35,059 nt of DNA from NCBI GenBank assembly GCA_964523735.1, contig CAZFYZ010000032.1:1-35059 (forward strand), in the 5' to 3' direction. This document shows positions 24,642-32,731 of the stretch, piece by piece. The stretch is from CAZFYZ01 sp964523735 (GTDB lineage: Bacteria > Armatimonadota > UBA5829). The position numbers were made by a program, and so were the translations under genes. Numbering within the stretch: the first letter of the stretch is position 1; each line of letters begins with the position of its first letter. The notes under the pieces were generated by a model. It did no database searches and was not told where the DNA came from. It worked only from the letters and a program-made list of their open reading frames with translations.

Positions 24642-25656
24642 GCTGCATCGAAAGCTGCGCCATCAGGCAGCAGACCGTAGATTCAGCCCCCTCGTTTAGG
24701 TTCCTGCCCTCCGGCGCCAGCGCATCCGAGCACCCACCTGTGACCGGGTCATACAGCGCCTCGCCGACGGAGTTGTGGCCGAAGAACCAGTCGAAAGATG
24801 TCTTCCCCAGCTTGAGATACTCGTCCTTCTTCGTCACATCGTAGGCGGCCAGGTAGGCTAGCATGTGGCCCATAGGGTCCACCGGCTGCTGATCATACCA
24901 CGCGCGTTCTCTGCCGCGGATATACCATCCATTGCAGCCGATCGGCTGAAGCATGCCTTCGACAATTACTATTGAGGTCAAGAAGTCCAGGCACTCGGTG
25001 CCGATCTTGAGATACCTCTCGTCTTGGGTCTCACGATAGGCCATGAAGAGCGCTCGGGGCAGCATACCGTTGGAATACGTAAGAGCATCCTCAAACCACG
25101 CCCAATCCGGCTTTGCGCTGTATTCGAATTCAGCGCAGAGCGAGTCCGCGATCTCCTTCAGCGATCTCCGCACATCCTCGCTCTCCGGCACGTGCTGCAG
25201 ATAGTAATAGCATCCCATGGTCATGTAGGCACGAGACCGCAGGCTCTGTGTCAGCGGGATCCACCGTGAAGCGCGGTCGAACAGCTCCTTGGCGACTTTC
25301 TTGATGTTGGGGTGCAGATCAGCCGCGAGCGCATAACCGCAAGCCCACAGCACACGCCCGAAGCAGTCGTCGCTGCCCTGGTCGTCCAGCCAGACCTGGT
25401 CAAATGCCATGAAGTTGTGGAACCGCCCGGCCGAAGTCTGCGCATAGTGGACAAAGCTGAGGTAGGTGCTCACAAGCTTCAAAGTCTGCCGGGATTGCGT
25501 CCGCTCGAACTCCATAATGGCCGCAATGAGCGCGCGAGCATTGTCGTCTGTGGTGTAACCCGTCCTGCGGTTGGGGATTGAGAAGATGGCGTGCTGGATG
25601 ATGCCAGTGGAGTCAGTAAGCGTCTCCAGGTGTTCAAATACTATAGGTGGATAGAT
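24607..25656 (-). CDS. Toroid-type glycan-active protein, partner of the GT4 glycosyltransferase; non-canonical start
   Basis: The conserved reading frame extends well upstream of the first ATG (25515): FEHLETLTDSTGIIQHAIF and GYTTDDNARAL are family-like sequence, and an in-frame stop at 25663-25665 bounds it. No ATG, GTG or TTG exists between. GAAAGGAG (25666-25673) points to an ATC codon at 25656 as the most likely start; an assembly error is the alternative. The protein is rich in helical repeats (WFEDALTYSNGMLPRALFMAYRETQDERYL, YDQQPVDPMGHMLAYLAAYD), consistent with an (alpha/alpha)6 toroid such as those found next to or fused with GT4 enzymes. No signal peptide. Exact reaction unknown. 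Confidence 0.65.
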   Translation of the reverse strand: MYPPIVFEHLETLTDSTGIIQHAIFSIPNRRTGYTTDDNARALIAAIMEFERTQSRQTLKLVSTYLSFVHYAQTSAGRFHNFMAFDQVWLDDQGSDDCFGRVLWACGYALAADLHPNIKKVAKELFDRASRWIPLTQSLRSRAYMTMGCYYYLQHVPESEDVRRSLKEIADSLCAEFEYSAKPDWAWFEDALTYSNGMLPRALFMAYRETQDERYLKIGTECLDFLTSIVIVEGMLQPIGCNGWYIRGRERAWYDQQPVDPMGHMLAYLAAYDVTKKDEYLKLGKTSFDWFFGHNSVGEALYDPVTGGCSDALAPEGRNLNEGAESTVCCLMAQLSMQPYLEKLMADSR

Positions 25657-25696
25657 AGTGATCTACTCCTTTCGCTGTCGTGGGGTCGAACCCGTC

Positions 25697-26998
25697 TCAA
25701 GGCAGCGCAGCGCCCTCTTTCTTCGCCACGCGCCGGCGAGATACAACCGTATGGAACAGGCCGAGGTAATCAACGGCAACATTGAACCACGCCGCCCTTC
25801 GGCCGTAGCTGTAGGCTGCGGCTTCCATTGACTCTTTGCGCTTCGAGTCATCGAGGATCGCGTTTACGGTATCCGCGATGGCGTCCGGCGACGAGAAGTC
25901 GACAAGAGTCCCTCGTCCATCGGCCAGCACTTCCTCCGCGTATAGATATGGTGTGCTGACTATGGCCTTACCACAACCCAGGGCATAAGCGAGCGTGCCG
26001 CTGCAGATCTGGTCCTTGTTCAGGTAAGGTGTGATATACACATCAGTCGCACACAGATACCGCACGAGTTCATTGAGTGCCAGAAACCTGTTGTTGAACC
26101 TGACATGCTGTTCGATCCCCAAGTTGGAGATCGTCTCTGTGAGCATATTCCGATACGATTCACCCTCATGGCTCCGTACGCCGGGATGGGTCTCACCCAG
26201 CACCAGGTAGATCGCGTTAGGATGCTTCTCGAGGATCTTCGGCATCGCCTGGATGACGTTCTCGATCCCCTTACCGCGGTTGATGAGTCCAAACGTAGAC
26301 AGAATCTGCTTGTCCGCCATCCCAAGTGCCCGTTTGACATGACTGGCCGAAACTCGATGGACGTTCGGGACGCCGTGCGGGATGACCGTCACCTTCTTTG
26401 GGTCCACGCCATAGTGCTCGATCAGTATCTCGCGGCCGATCTTGACCATGACGATCAGGCAATCGCACAGCCTTGCCATCTCCTGCACAATGCGCTTCTG
26501 GTTCGGGCTCGGCCGCTGCAGAACAGTGTGCATGGTCGCAACCGCGGGCTTGTGCAGAGCGCCAAGCAGGTCGAGGATATACTCACCGTCGGGTCCGCCG
26601 TAGATGCCATACTCGTGCTGGACGCTTACGACGTCCAGATCCGATTCGTTGATAAACTTCGCGGCCTCGAAGTAGGAGTCTCTGTTCTCCTTGAATATTT
26701 GGAAACGCACGATCCGCTCGTAGGGCTCGATTTCCTGCTCTCGACGGACCGCGATAACACTCGGCTTTGAGAATGGGGTGTACTTGGCTACCGAGGTCAC
26801 TACGTCTTTGGTAAAAGTGGCTATCCCGCACTCGCTCGGAGGGTAGGTCGCGATATACGCCGGCTCCAGCTTGTTCATCGATTCCCTGAGGAACTTGAAG
26901 AGCTTGTCGTCCTCGCTCTTCAGCCAGCGCACTTCGTCTCGCAGAGCGTACTCCTCGGGTATCGTAAGCTCAGGACGCTCCTTTGTTGCTTTTGCCAT
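25697..26998 (-). CDS. GT4-family glycosyltransferase
   Basis: A 433-residue GT-B enzyme. The N-terminal domain has YPPSECGIATFTKDVV and VSVQHEYGIYGGPDGEY; the C-terminal domain has TVIPHGVPNVH, LSTFGLINRGKGIENVIQA, and the nucleotide-sugar site ICSGTLAYALGCGKAIVST with YLYAEEVLADGRGTLV. It likely transfers a hexose from a nucleotide sugar; donor and acceptor are unknown. There is no membrane segment. It starts eight bases after the STAS gene stop and is followed by the toroid protein, so the three form one operon. Confidence 0.88.
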   Translation of the reverse strand: MAKATKERPELTIPEEYALRDEVRWLKSEDDKLFKFLRESMNKLEPAYIATYPPSECGIATFTKDVVTSVAKYTPFSKPSVIAVRREQEIEPYERIVRFQIFKENRDSYFEAAKFINESDLDVVSVQHEYGIYGGPDGEYILDLLGALHKPAVATMHTVLQRPSPNQKRIVQEMARLCDCLIVMVKIGREILIEHYGVDPKKVTVIPHGVPNVHRVSASHVKRALGMADKQILSTFGLINRGKGIENVIQAMPKILEKHPNAIYLVLGETHPGVRSHEGESYRNMLTETISNLGIEQHVRFNNRFLALNELVRYLCATDVYITPYLNKDQICSGTLAYALGCGKAIVSTPYLYAEEVLADGRGTLVDFSSPDAIADTVNAILDDSKRKESMEAAAYSYGRRAAWFNVAVDYLGLFHTVVSRRRVAKKEGAALP

Positions 26999-27006
26999 TT
27001 TCTCTC

Positions 27007-27354
27007 CTAGCCGAACGAACCGACTGCTGCGTCTTCCGTGTCAAACAGTGTGAACACCTTCTCAAGACCGGTTATCTCGAACACCTTTCGGACTTGGGGT
27101 TGATCGCACACGATCACTATGCGACCGTCGTGCTCACTCGCGCGTTTGAGTCCGCCCACAAGAGCCCCCAAGCCGGAACTGTCGATATATTCGACGCCGA
27201 GCATGCTCACAATGAGGTTCGCACCGCCGTTCTCAATCGTTTCAACCATCACCTCTCTGAAACGCGCAGAAGTATATGCATCAACCTCTCCGCTGAGTTC
27301 TATAGTGGTGACCTTACCGTTGCGACGAACGGCGATGTCCAGATCCATCTCCAT
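27007..27354 (-). CDS. STAS-domain anti-sigma factor antagonist (SpoIIAA/RsbV-like)
   Basis: A 115-residue protein; the ATG at 27354 follows GAAAGGAG by ten bases. It is a complete STAS domain: TTIELSGEVDAYTSARFREVM, LIVSMLGVEYIDSSGLGALVGG with the phosphorylatable Ser in DSSG, and IVIVCDQPQVRKVFEITGLEKVFTLF. Such proteins release a sigma factor or target by binding its anti-sigma kinase when dephosphorylated. No kinase or sigma gene is adjacent; the operon instead encodes a glycosyltransferase. It differs from the STAS protein at 8617, which lacks this serine. Confidence 0.9.
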   Translation of the reverse strand: MEMDLDIAVRRNGKVTTIELSGEVDAYTSARFREVMVETIENGGANLIVSMLGVEYIDSSGLGALVGGLKRASEHDGRIVIVCDQPQVRKVFEITGLEKVFTLFDTEDAAVGSFG

Positions 27355-27537
27355 ATGCGCTGAGCTCCTTTCCCGCGGCGGGATGCTCCGCCCCGCCCAT
27401 ATGGCCCGGACTCGCATCCGAGACCATCTTCGCCATTCCAAGCACCATACCCTTCCTAAGAAAGTGTCGGCAGACCCAGGCCAGGTACTTATTCCAGCCC
27501 AATCAGGTCGGCAAAACGAGGCAGGCGCAACCCGTTC

Positions 27538-27603
27538 TTTCGGGACACCCTGTCCCGCAAGCTTATGTTCTTTCGGACAATCACTGTCATGTTCTTTCGG
27601 ACA
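27538..27603. repeat. Short-repeat tract abutting the second scaffold gap
   Basis: A palindrome TTTCGGGACA-CCC-TGTCCCG (27538-27557) is followed by two copies of ATGTTCTTTCGGACA (27565-27579 and 27589-27603) at a 24-bp period; the second copy touches the N block. The remaining 27355-27537 shows only the STAS ribosome binding site. Confidence 0.8.
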
Positions 27604-27613
27604 NNNNNNNNNN
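27604..27613. other. Scaffold gap (10 N)
   Basis: Ten Ns, directly after a 24-bp-period repeat, which probably caused the assembly break. The true size is unknown. Confidence 0.99.
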
Positions 27614-27633
27614 CGTAGAAGGTGGAGGATGCA

Positions 27634-28434
27634 GTGAGACTGGCGGTTATAGGTGGGACCGGCGTTGACGAGATGGCCGGGCTGACTGGGGGTGAGCGGA
27701 TCACCGTTGCGACTCGTTTCGGCAGCGTGACTGTCATTGCCGCTGAACTCGGGGGCAGGAGTCTGGTGTTTGTCCCCAGGCATGGGATCGGTCATTCCCT
27801 GGCCCCATCGTCGATTAACTACCGGGGTCAGATAGCCGCACTGCACAAGATCGGCGTCACGCGTGTGATCGGCGTCTGCGCGGTGGGGTCGTTGACGAGA
27901 AGTCTGCCTGCGGGCTCGTTCGCCGTGCTTAACGACTTCATCGACCTGACCAGGCATCGACCTGTCACGTTTTACGACGATGCGACCGGGCCGGTAGTCC
28001 ATACTGACTTCACCCGACCGTACTGCCCGCAGGTGAGAGAATCGCTTGTGAGCGCGTGCTCGGACGCGGGAGTCTCCTGCGAACCGGGCGCGGTCTATGT
28101 CGGGGTGGATGGGCCCCGATACGAGACGCCCGCCGAGATCAGGCTCTACGCATCGTGGGGTGGGCATGTGATCGGGATGACCAATGTGCCGGAGGTCATA
28201 CTGGCTCGTGAGGCCGGACTCTGCTACGGCGCGCTTGCCATAGTCTCGAATCTTGCGGCGGGTCTGTCGCCCGGGCCTCTATCGCACGATGAAGTGCGTT
28301 CGGCAGTCAAGTCAGCGGGGGAGAGTCTGAGCAGTATACTCGGCCGCGCGATCGAGAGCATTCCCAATGAGTGTCGTTGTGGGTGCAAGTCCAGCGTTCC
28401 CGTTGTCGAGGACCGGTTGTTCGATCAGGAGTAG
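27634..28434 (+). CDS. MTA/MTI phosphorylase-like purine nucleoside phosphorylase
   Basis: A 266-residue PNP-superfamily enzyme. The GTG at 27634 was chosen because GGAGG precedes it by five bases and it gives MRLAVIGGTG; another GTG lies 12 bases upstream. Motifs: the phosphate site RHGIGHSLAPSSINYRGQ, GVCAVGSL, DFIDLTRHRPVTF, DGPRYETPAEIR and IGMTNVPEVILAREAGLCY. The base-binding loop reads IVSNLAAGLS, with Asn where adenine-specific MTA phosphorylases carry Asp; this suggests preference for a 6-oxopurine such as methylthioinosine. It would recycle the methylthio-nucleoside by-product of polyamine or SAM metabolism. Confidence 0.85.
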   Translation: MRLAVIGGTGVDEMAGLTGGERITVATRFGSVTVIAAELGGRSLVFVPRHGIGHSLAPSSINYRGQIAALHKIGVTRVIGVCAVGSLTRSLPAGSFAVLNDFIDLTRHRPVTFYDDATGPVVHTDFTRPYCPQVRESLVSACSDAGVSCEPGAVYVGVDGPRYETPAEIRLYASWGGHVIGMTNVPEVILAREAGLCYGALAIVSNLAAGLSPGPLSHDEVRSAVKSAGESLSSILGRAIESIPNECRCGCKSSVPVVEDRLFDQE

Positions 28435-28681
28435 CGGTAGTCGTCCCACAAGATGGCCATGCGCCTTGCAGCCCGCACCCACGGTCTCACCTGCCGACGG
28501 GGCGTTGACCGGCTCGGTGTCTGGAGCACGATTCGGACTCTCACAGGTCTAATGGGCATCCATTTCCTCCATCTACCCTATGGATTCTGCAACCACTATG
28601 CCACTCGACCTGGCACGAATAGCAGGAGTCGCGGTGCTTGGCGGATAATGGGTCTCTAATCTGCTCTGAGCGAGTTTGTGG

Positions 28682-29401
28682 ATGATAGCGAGCGACTGTT
28701 CTCCGAATCTGTTCCTTTCTATAGTCTTCTTGGCCGCTCTTTCGCTGGGCGCGTGGCCTTTCCGCAAGCGTCCGGACGCTGAGGCACAGCCGGCGGAGGA
28801 ACCCGCGTCTGAGGCTGGCGTTGGGCCAGGCGAAGTGGAAGATCTGATCGAGTGGGGGCTTCGGCTTGGGGCTCTTGGCAAGCCGGACGTCGCGGCCCAG
28901 CGGTTCTTGCGGGCCGCTGGGTTGAACCCGGCTGACCCGACCATCCATTACAACCTTGGGTTGGCGCTCGATCTGTCAGGTAATCTCGCAGACGCTGTCG
29001 CAGCCTATACGCGCGCCACAGAGATCGCTCCCAACTTCGCGGACGCCCACGCAAACCTTGGCGCCGCTATGATCGGGACAGGGGACCTCGTGGGTGCCAC
29101 CACAGAACTCGCGCGGGCGGCCGCGCTCGCCCCGGATGATTCCGAGATTGCCTACTCGCTTGGCCACGCTTATCTCTCCATCGGCGACTTCAGGAGGGCG
29201 GTGGACCTCTTGCGCGGGGTGCTGAGGCGCGATCCTGAAGATGCGGAGGCGAGGTTCAATCTTGCGGTTGCTCTGCTGGGAGGGGGATGGAGCGACCTGG
29301 CCGAGATCGAGTTCGAAGCGTTCCTGAAGGTTGCTGGAGATCGGTTCCCGGAACAGCGCGCCTACGCGGAACGCGCGATTGGAGGAGAGGATGGACCATA
29401 G
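28682..29401 (+). CDS. Membrane-anchored TPR protein
   Basis: A 239-residue protein. A single hydrophobic segment (NLFLSIVFLAALSLGAWPF) at the N terminus anchors it, followed by a Glu/Ala/Pro-rich linker and about four TPR units: LGALGKPDVAAQRFLRAAGL, IHYNLGLALDLSGNLADAV, AHANLGAAMIGTGDLVGAT and AYSLGHAYLSIGDFRRAV. A scaffold role is inferred; the partner is unknown. The start is taken at ATG 28682; a TTG lies two codons upstream and the ribosome binding site is weak. Its end overlaps folP by 11 bases. The 247 bp before it contains no recognised gene or clear promoter. Confidence 0.75.
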   Translation: MIASDCSPNLFLSIVFLAALSLGAWPFRKRPDAEAQPAEEPASEAGVGPGEVEDLIEWGLRLGALGKPDVAAQRFLRAAGLNPADPTIHYNLGLALDLSGNLADAVAAYTRATEIAPNFADAHANLGAAMIGTGDLVGATTELARAAALAPDDSEIAYSLGHAYLSIGDFRRAVDLLRGVLRRDPEDAEARFNLAVALLGGGWSDLAEIEFEAFLKVAGDRFPEQRAYAERAIGGEDGP

Positions 29402-30617
29402 CGCACGTGTAATGGTGCTGGCCGATGATGCTGAGATAGTCAGGGAGATGCAGCGAGTAAACGCCGAGGCCGCGGGCATCCGGCACATGCTTCCGAAGGC
29501 CCGGCACTACGTCGTCAAGCTCCAGAACGTGCGAAGACCTGTGGCGCACATCCTCAAGGAGACATTCCTCTCCAACGACGGCGAAGCTGTCATGAGCCGG
29601 GACATGATCACCGCGACTGCATCGGAGAGCGACGTCATCCTGTGCGGCACCAGAAAGCAGTATCAGCGTGTATTCACGAGCCTTGTGGAGCAGCAGTTCG
29701 GCTGTGGCAGACTCGCGAGCGAGATCGAGGCCGCCATCCGGCACTTCGACTCCGAGCCTGTGGTCCCGAACTCCGGATTCGGCAATCCTGCGCTGGCACA
29801 GGTCTTCAGCGAGATAGGCAAGCGCACGCTTGTGATGGGCATCCTCAACGTCACGCCGGACTCGTTCTCGGACGGCGGCCAGTTTGTAGATCCGAAGGCC
29901 GCAATCGCGCACGGCATCAAGATGGTGGACAATGGCGCGGACATCATCGATGTTGGCGGGGAGTCCACCCGACCAGGCGCCGACCCGGTTCCGGCCGAAG
30001 AGGAGATTGCTCGCGTTGTCCCCGTGATCCGCGAACTTGCGGGCAGCGTGCATGCTGCGATCTCGGTGGACACCTACAACGCCGCAGTCGCTCGTGCCGC
30101 GCTGGATGCCGGGGCCGACATGGTCAACGACATCAGCGGAGCGTCATTCGACCCTGACATGCCCGCTTTGATCGCCGAGCGACGCTGCCCAGCGGTCCTG
30201 ATGCACATCAAGGGCACCCCGCGCGACATGCAGGAGAACCCGGTCTACGACGACCTGATGGCGGAACTCAACTCTTACCTGCGTGAGCGCATCCACGCAC
30301 TTGTCGATGCCGGAGCAGATGAGAAGCTCCTGATGATCGACCCGGGCTTCGGCTTCGGTAAGACTGTCGAGCACAACCTCGAGCTTCTACGCCGCTTGCG
30401 CGAACTCAAATCCATCGGCCGGCCGATTCTGGTCGGCACGTCCCGCAAGTCCACAATAGGCAAAGTCCTGGGCGACCTGCCAGTCGAGGAGCGCCTCGAA
30501 GGCACTGCGGCGACCGTCGCCCTTTCGATAGCCAACGGCGCGGACATCGTGCGTGTTCACGACGTCAAGGAGATGGCCCGCGTCGCGCGGATGAGCGATG
30601 CCGTGGCAGCCAGATGA
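29391..30617 (+). CDS. folP: Dihydropteroate synthase with N-terminal extension
   Basis: A 408-residue protein; the ATG at 29391 follows GGAGG. The catalytic barrel begins near residue 145: GILNVTPDSFSDGG, GADIIDVGGESTRPGADPV, SVDTYN, DMVNDISG, VLMHIKGTPRDMQENP, DPGFGFGKTVEHN, VGTSRKSTIG and RVHDVKEM. It joins p-aminobenzoate to the pterin pyrophosphate in folate synthesis. The first about 140 residues (RHMLPKARHYVVKLQNV, ILCGTRKQYQRV) form an extra domain also known from some thermophilic Firmicutes enzymes; its function is not established. It ends eight bases from the convergent ABC binding protein gene. Confidence 0.93.
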   Translation: MDHSARVMVLADDAEIVREMQRVNAEAAGIRHMLPKARHYVVKLQNVRRPVAHILKETFLSNDGEAVMSRDMITATASESDVILCGTRKQYQRVFTSLVEQQFGCGRLASEIEAAIRHFDSEPVVPNSGFGNPALAQVFSEIGKRTLVMGILNVTPDSFSDGGQFVDPKAAIAHGIKMVDNGADIIDVGGESTRPGADPVPAEEEIARVVPVIRELAGSVHAAISVDTYNAAVARAALDAGADMVNDISGASFDPDMPALIAERRCPAVLMHIKGTPRDMQENPVYDDLMAELNSYLRERIHALVDAGADEKLLMIDPGFGFGKTVEHNLELLRRLRELKSIGRPILVGTSRKSTIGKVLGDLPVEERLEGTAATVALSIANGADIVRVHDVKEMARVARMSDAVAAR

Positions 30618-30625
30618 CCGGAGGC

Positions 30626-31618
30626 TCACTTCCCCGTCGGGTACAGCACCTTCTGTATCTCCGCGTCGTTGAAGTTCTTCATCGTGACGACGGTGACGCC
30701 AGTGTCGATGCGCGGTTCGACCTTCTCACCCCTAAGCACCTTCAGCGCTGAGTCGACGCCGTCAAAGCCCATCTTGTAGGGGTTCTGGACAACGAGCGCC
30801 TGGATTGTGCCCTTCTTGAGCGCCTCGATCTCCGCCTGCGCCGCATCGAACGCTACCAGCTTCACCTTGCCGCCGAGGCCCCTCAGGTCAAGTGCTCGCG
30901 CTGCACCAACTGCCCCGCCTTCATTGGCGGCGAAGATCCCGGCAAGCTTCGCGTGGGCGGTGATCATATCCTCTGTTGCTCTGATTCCCTGCATAACATC
31001 GCTATTTGAGTAGAGTGTCGCCACCACCTCGATGCCCCGGTACCTCTTGATCTCCTTCTTAAACCCATCCTCACGCATATTGGAGGTTGCCGCGCCCTTG
31101 ACGAACGGGATGACCCCCACCTCGCCCTTCTCGCCGATGAGCCCAGCAAGAGCCTTGGCGGCCTCGCGAGCGCCGGCGATGTTGTCGGTGGCTACAAACG
31201 ACTTCGGCACGTCTGACTTGACGCCGGAGTCAATCGTGATCACAGGTATTCCCGCCTTATGCGCCTGCTCGACTGTCGGAACGAGCGACGTTTCGCTGCA
31301 AGCGGCCATGACTATCGCATCTACCTTCTGGTCGATGAAGCTCTCTATGATGCGCTTCTGATCGGCGACGTCTGTCTCCTTGGCGGGGCCTTTCCAGATG
31401 ATCCTCGCTTGCCCTTGCCTCGCTGCGTCCTCGGCGCCTGTTTTGACTGCCAGCCAGAAAGACTGCGTGGTTCCCTTCGGAACGACTGCGATCTTGATTG
31501 GCGTGCCTGTCCTGGGTGCCGATGAGGAAGATGTGGAAGTTGCCGTCTGCTTGCTGCCGCAGCCGGCGACGATGATACATACAGCGGCAAGTAGTGCCGG
31601 GATTCTGATTGCTCGCAT
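30626..31618 (-). CDS. Sugar-type ABC transporter substrate-binding lipoprotein (RbsB-like)
   Basis: A 330-residue protein. The ATG at 31618 gives MRAIRIPALLAAVCIIVAGC, a lipoprotein signal with its Cys at residue 20; sequence upstream in frame is a dispersed repeat and not coding. The mature part is a periplasmic-binding-protein type I fold: IKIAVVPKGTTQSFWLAVKTGAEDA, IIESFIDQKVDAIVMAACSE, AGIPVITIDSGVKSD, FAANEGGAVGAARAL and TIQALVVQNPYKMGFDGV. It probably binds a pentose, hexose or similar small ligand. It lies directly downstream of the matching permease gene. Confidence 0.88.
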   Translation of the reverse strand: MRAIRIPALLAAVCIIVAGCGSKQTATSTSSSSAPRTGTPIKIAVVPKGTTQSFWLAVKTGAEDAARQGQARIIWKGPAKETDVADQKRIIESFIDQKVDAIVMAACSETSLVPTVEQAHKAGIPVITIDSGVKSDVPKSFVATDNIAGAREAAKALAGLIGEKGEVGVIPFVKGAATSNMREDGFKKEIKRYRGIEVVATLYSNSDVMQGIRATEDMITAHAKLAGIFAANEGGAVGAARALDLRGLGGKVKLVAFDAAQAEIEALKKGTIQALVVQNPYKMGFDGVDSALKVLRGEKVEPRIDTGVTVVTMKNFNDAEIQKVLYPTGK

Positions 31619-31656
31619 TGTAATGCTCCTATACTCCTTCGCGCTTTCGCCCTCAT

Positions 31657-31674
31657 CCTGAGCTTGTCGAAGGG
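31657..31674. repeat. Copy of the dispersed 18-mer CCTGAGCTTGTCGAAGGG
   Basis: Located in the 79-bp spacer between the permease and binding-protein genes. It differs by two bases from the copy at 14032 and is related to the inverted copy at 19309. Confidence 0.8.
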
Positions 31675-31697
31675 CGGGCTTCGCGATTTGATCCCTT

Positions 31698-32642
31698 CTA
31701 GTCACGCCTCCTCAGCCGATCATAGAAGACGGCAAGGATGGTCATGAGGCCGACAACGAATCTCTGCCAGTGTTCTGATATATTCCTGAGGTTGCAGCCG
31801 TTCTTCAGCACTGCGAGGATCAGTGCGCCAACAACCGTACCGCCCACAGTACCGCGCCCACCGAAAAGGCTCGTCCCGCCTATCACAGCCGCCGCCACGG
31901 AATCCAGCTCGTATCCTTCCCCAGCGGTGGGGGAGCCCATGTTCACGTAGACAAGCATCATCATTCCAGCCACACCCGCAATGAGGCCGTTGATAGTGAA
32001 AATGGCGATCGTCTCCCTGTCGATGTTGATCCCCGAGAGCCTAGCTGCCTCGCGGTTGCCGCCGATCGCATAGCAATGCCTGCCGAGCGTAGTCTTTGTT
32101 AGGATGAGATGGATTCCGATCGCCGTTACGAGCGTGATCCCGACGAACAGCCCCGACATGGAGTTGCTGTGGCGGATGGTCCAATCGGACAACTGGGGCG
32201 GCAGCTCGATGTTGACTCCGCCGCTCACAACCAGCGCCATCCCACGGGCCATTCCCATCATTCCCAGCGTGGCGATGAACGCCGGAACTCGCGCCTTTGC
32301 CGAGACCACGCCGTTGATGCATCCGCACAGGCAGCCTGTCAGGATGCCCGCCGCGAAACACGCCGAGATCGGCAGCCCGTGGGAAGCAGTAACTGCCGCG
32401 ACAATCCCGGACAGCGTCAGCACCGAGCCCACCGACAGGTCTATCCCCCCCGAGATCATCACCATCGTCTGCCCGACGGCAAGCACAATGATGATGGCGT
32501 ATTGCCTGCCGATGTTCAGGAAGTTGGATGGTGTCGCGAATCCCTCCGTGGTGAGGCCCAGGCCGACACCAAGGGCGATCAGGAACACCAGCGGAGCGTA
32601 CTTGTCAGCGACCTGCTGCCACAGACTCGGTTTCTTGCGCAC
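31698..32642 (-). CDS. Sugar-type ABC transporter permease (RbsC-like)
   Basis: About 314 residues with 8-10 hydrophobic segments. The GTG at 32642 (MRKKPSLWQQ) was chosen; a longer frame starting at 32672 would begin inside the terminator of the preceding gene. Family marks: TPSNFLNIGRQYA, VMISGGIDLSVGSVLTLSG, FIATLGMMGMARG, TTLGRHCYAIGGNREAARLSGIN and GYELDSVAAAVIGGTSLFGGRGT (the ATPase-contacting EAA-like loop). It forms the channel for the binding protein encoded next. The ATP-binding subunit normally found beside these genes is missing here. Confidence 0.85.
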   Translation of the reverse strand: MRKKPSLWQQVADKYAPLVFLIALGVGLGLTTEGFATPSNFLNIGRQYAIIIVLAVGQTMVMISGGIDLSVGSVLTLSGIVAAVTASHGLPISACFAAGILTGCLCGCINGVVSAKARVPAFIATLGMMGMARGMALVVSGGVNIELPPQLSDWTIRHSNSMSGLFVGITLVTAIGIHLILTKTTLGRHCYAIGGNREAARLSGINIDRETIAIFTINGLIAGVAGMMMLVYVNMGSPTAGEGYELDSVAAAVIGGTSLFGGRGTVGGTVVGALILAVLKNGCNLRNISEHWQRFVVGLMTILAVFYDRLRRRD

Positions 32643-32654
32643 GATCGTTCCCAG

Positions 32655-32687
32655 TAGAAAGGCCCGCCCCACTGGGTGGAACGGGCC
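32655..32687 (-). terminator. Intrinsic terminator of trpB2
   Basis: On the minus strand GGCCCG and CGGGCC enclose an inner CCAC/GTGG stem and are followed by TTTCT. It lies about 45 bases after the trpB2 stop. Confidence 0.7.
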
Positions 32688-32731
32688 AGGCGTTTTCCGT
32701 TCTTAAGCAGAGTTATACGCTCTGCCTTATC

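Noticed and set aside
28605..28625. TGGCACG, resembling a sigma54 -24 element, before the TPR gene
   Set aside because: The -12 TTGC element is missing at the required spacing.
31619..31705. 29-residue N-terminal extension of the ABC binding protein
   Set aside because: It is the translated dispersed repeat (ALRQAQDE) and would place the lipoprotein signal internally.
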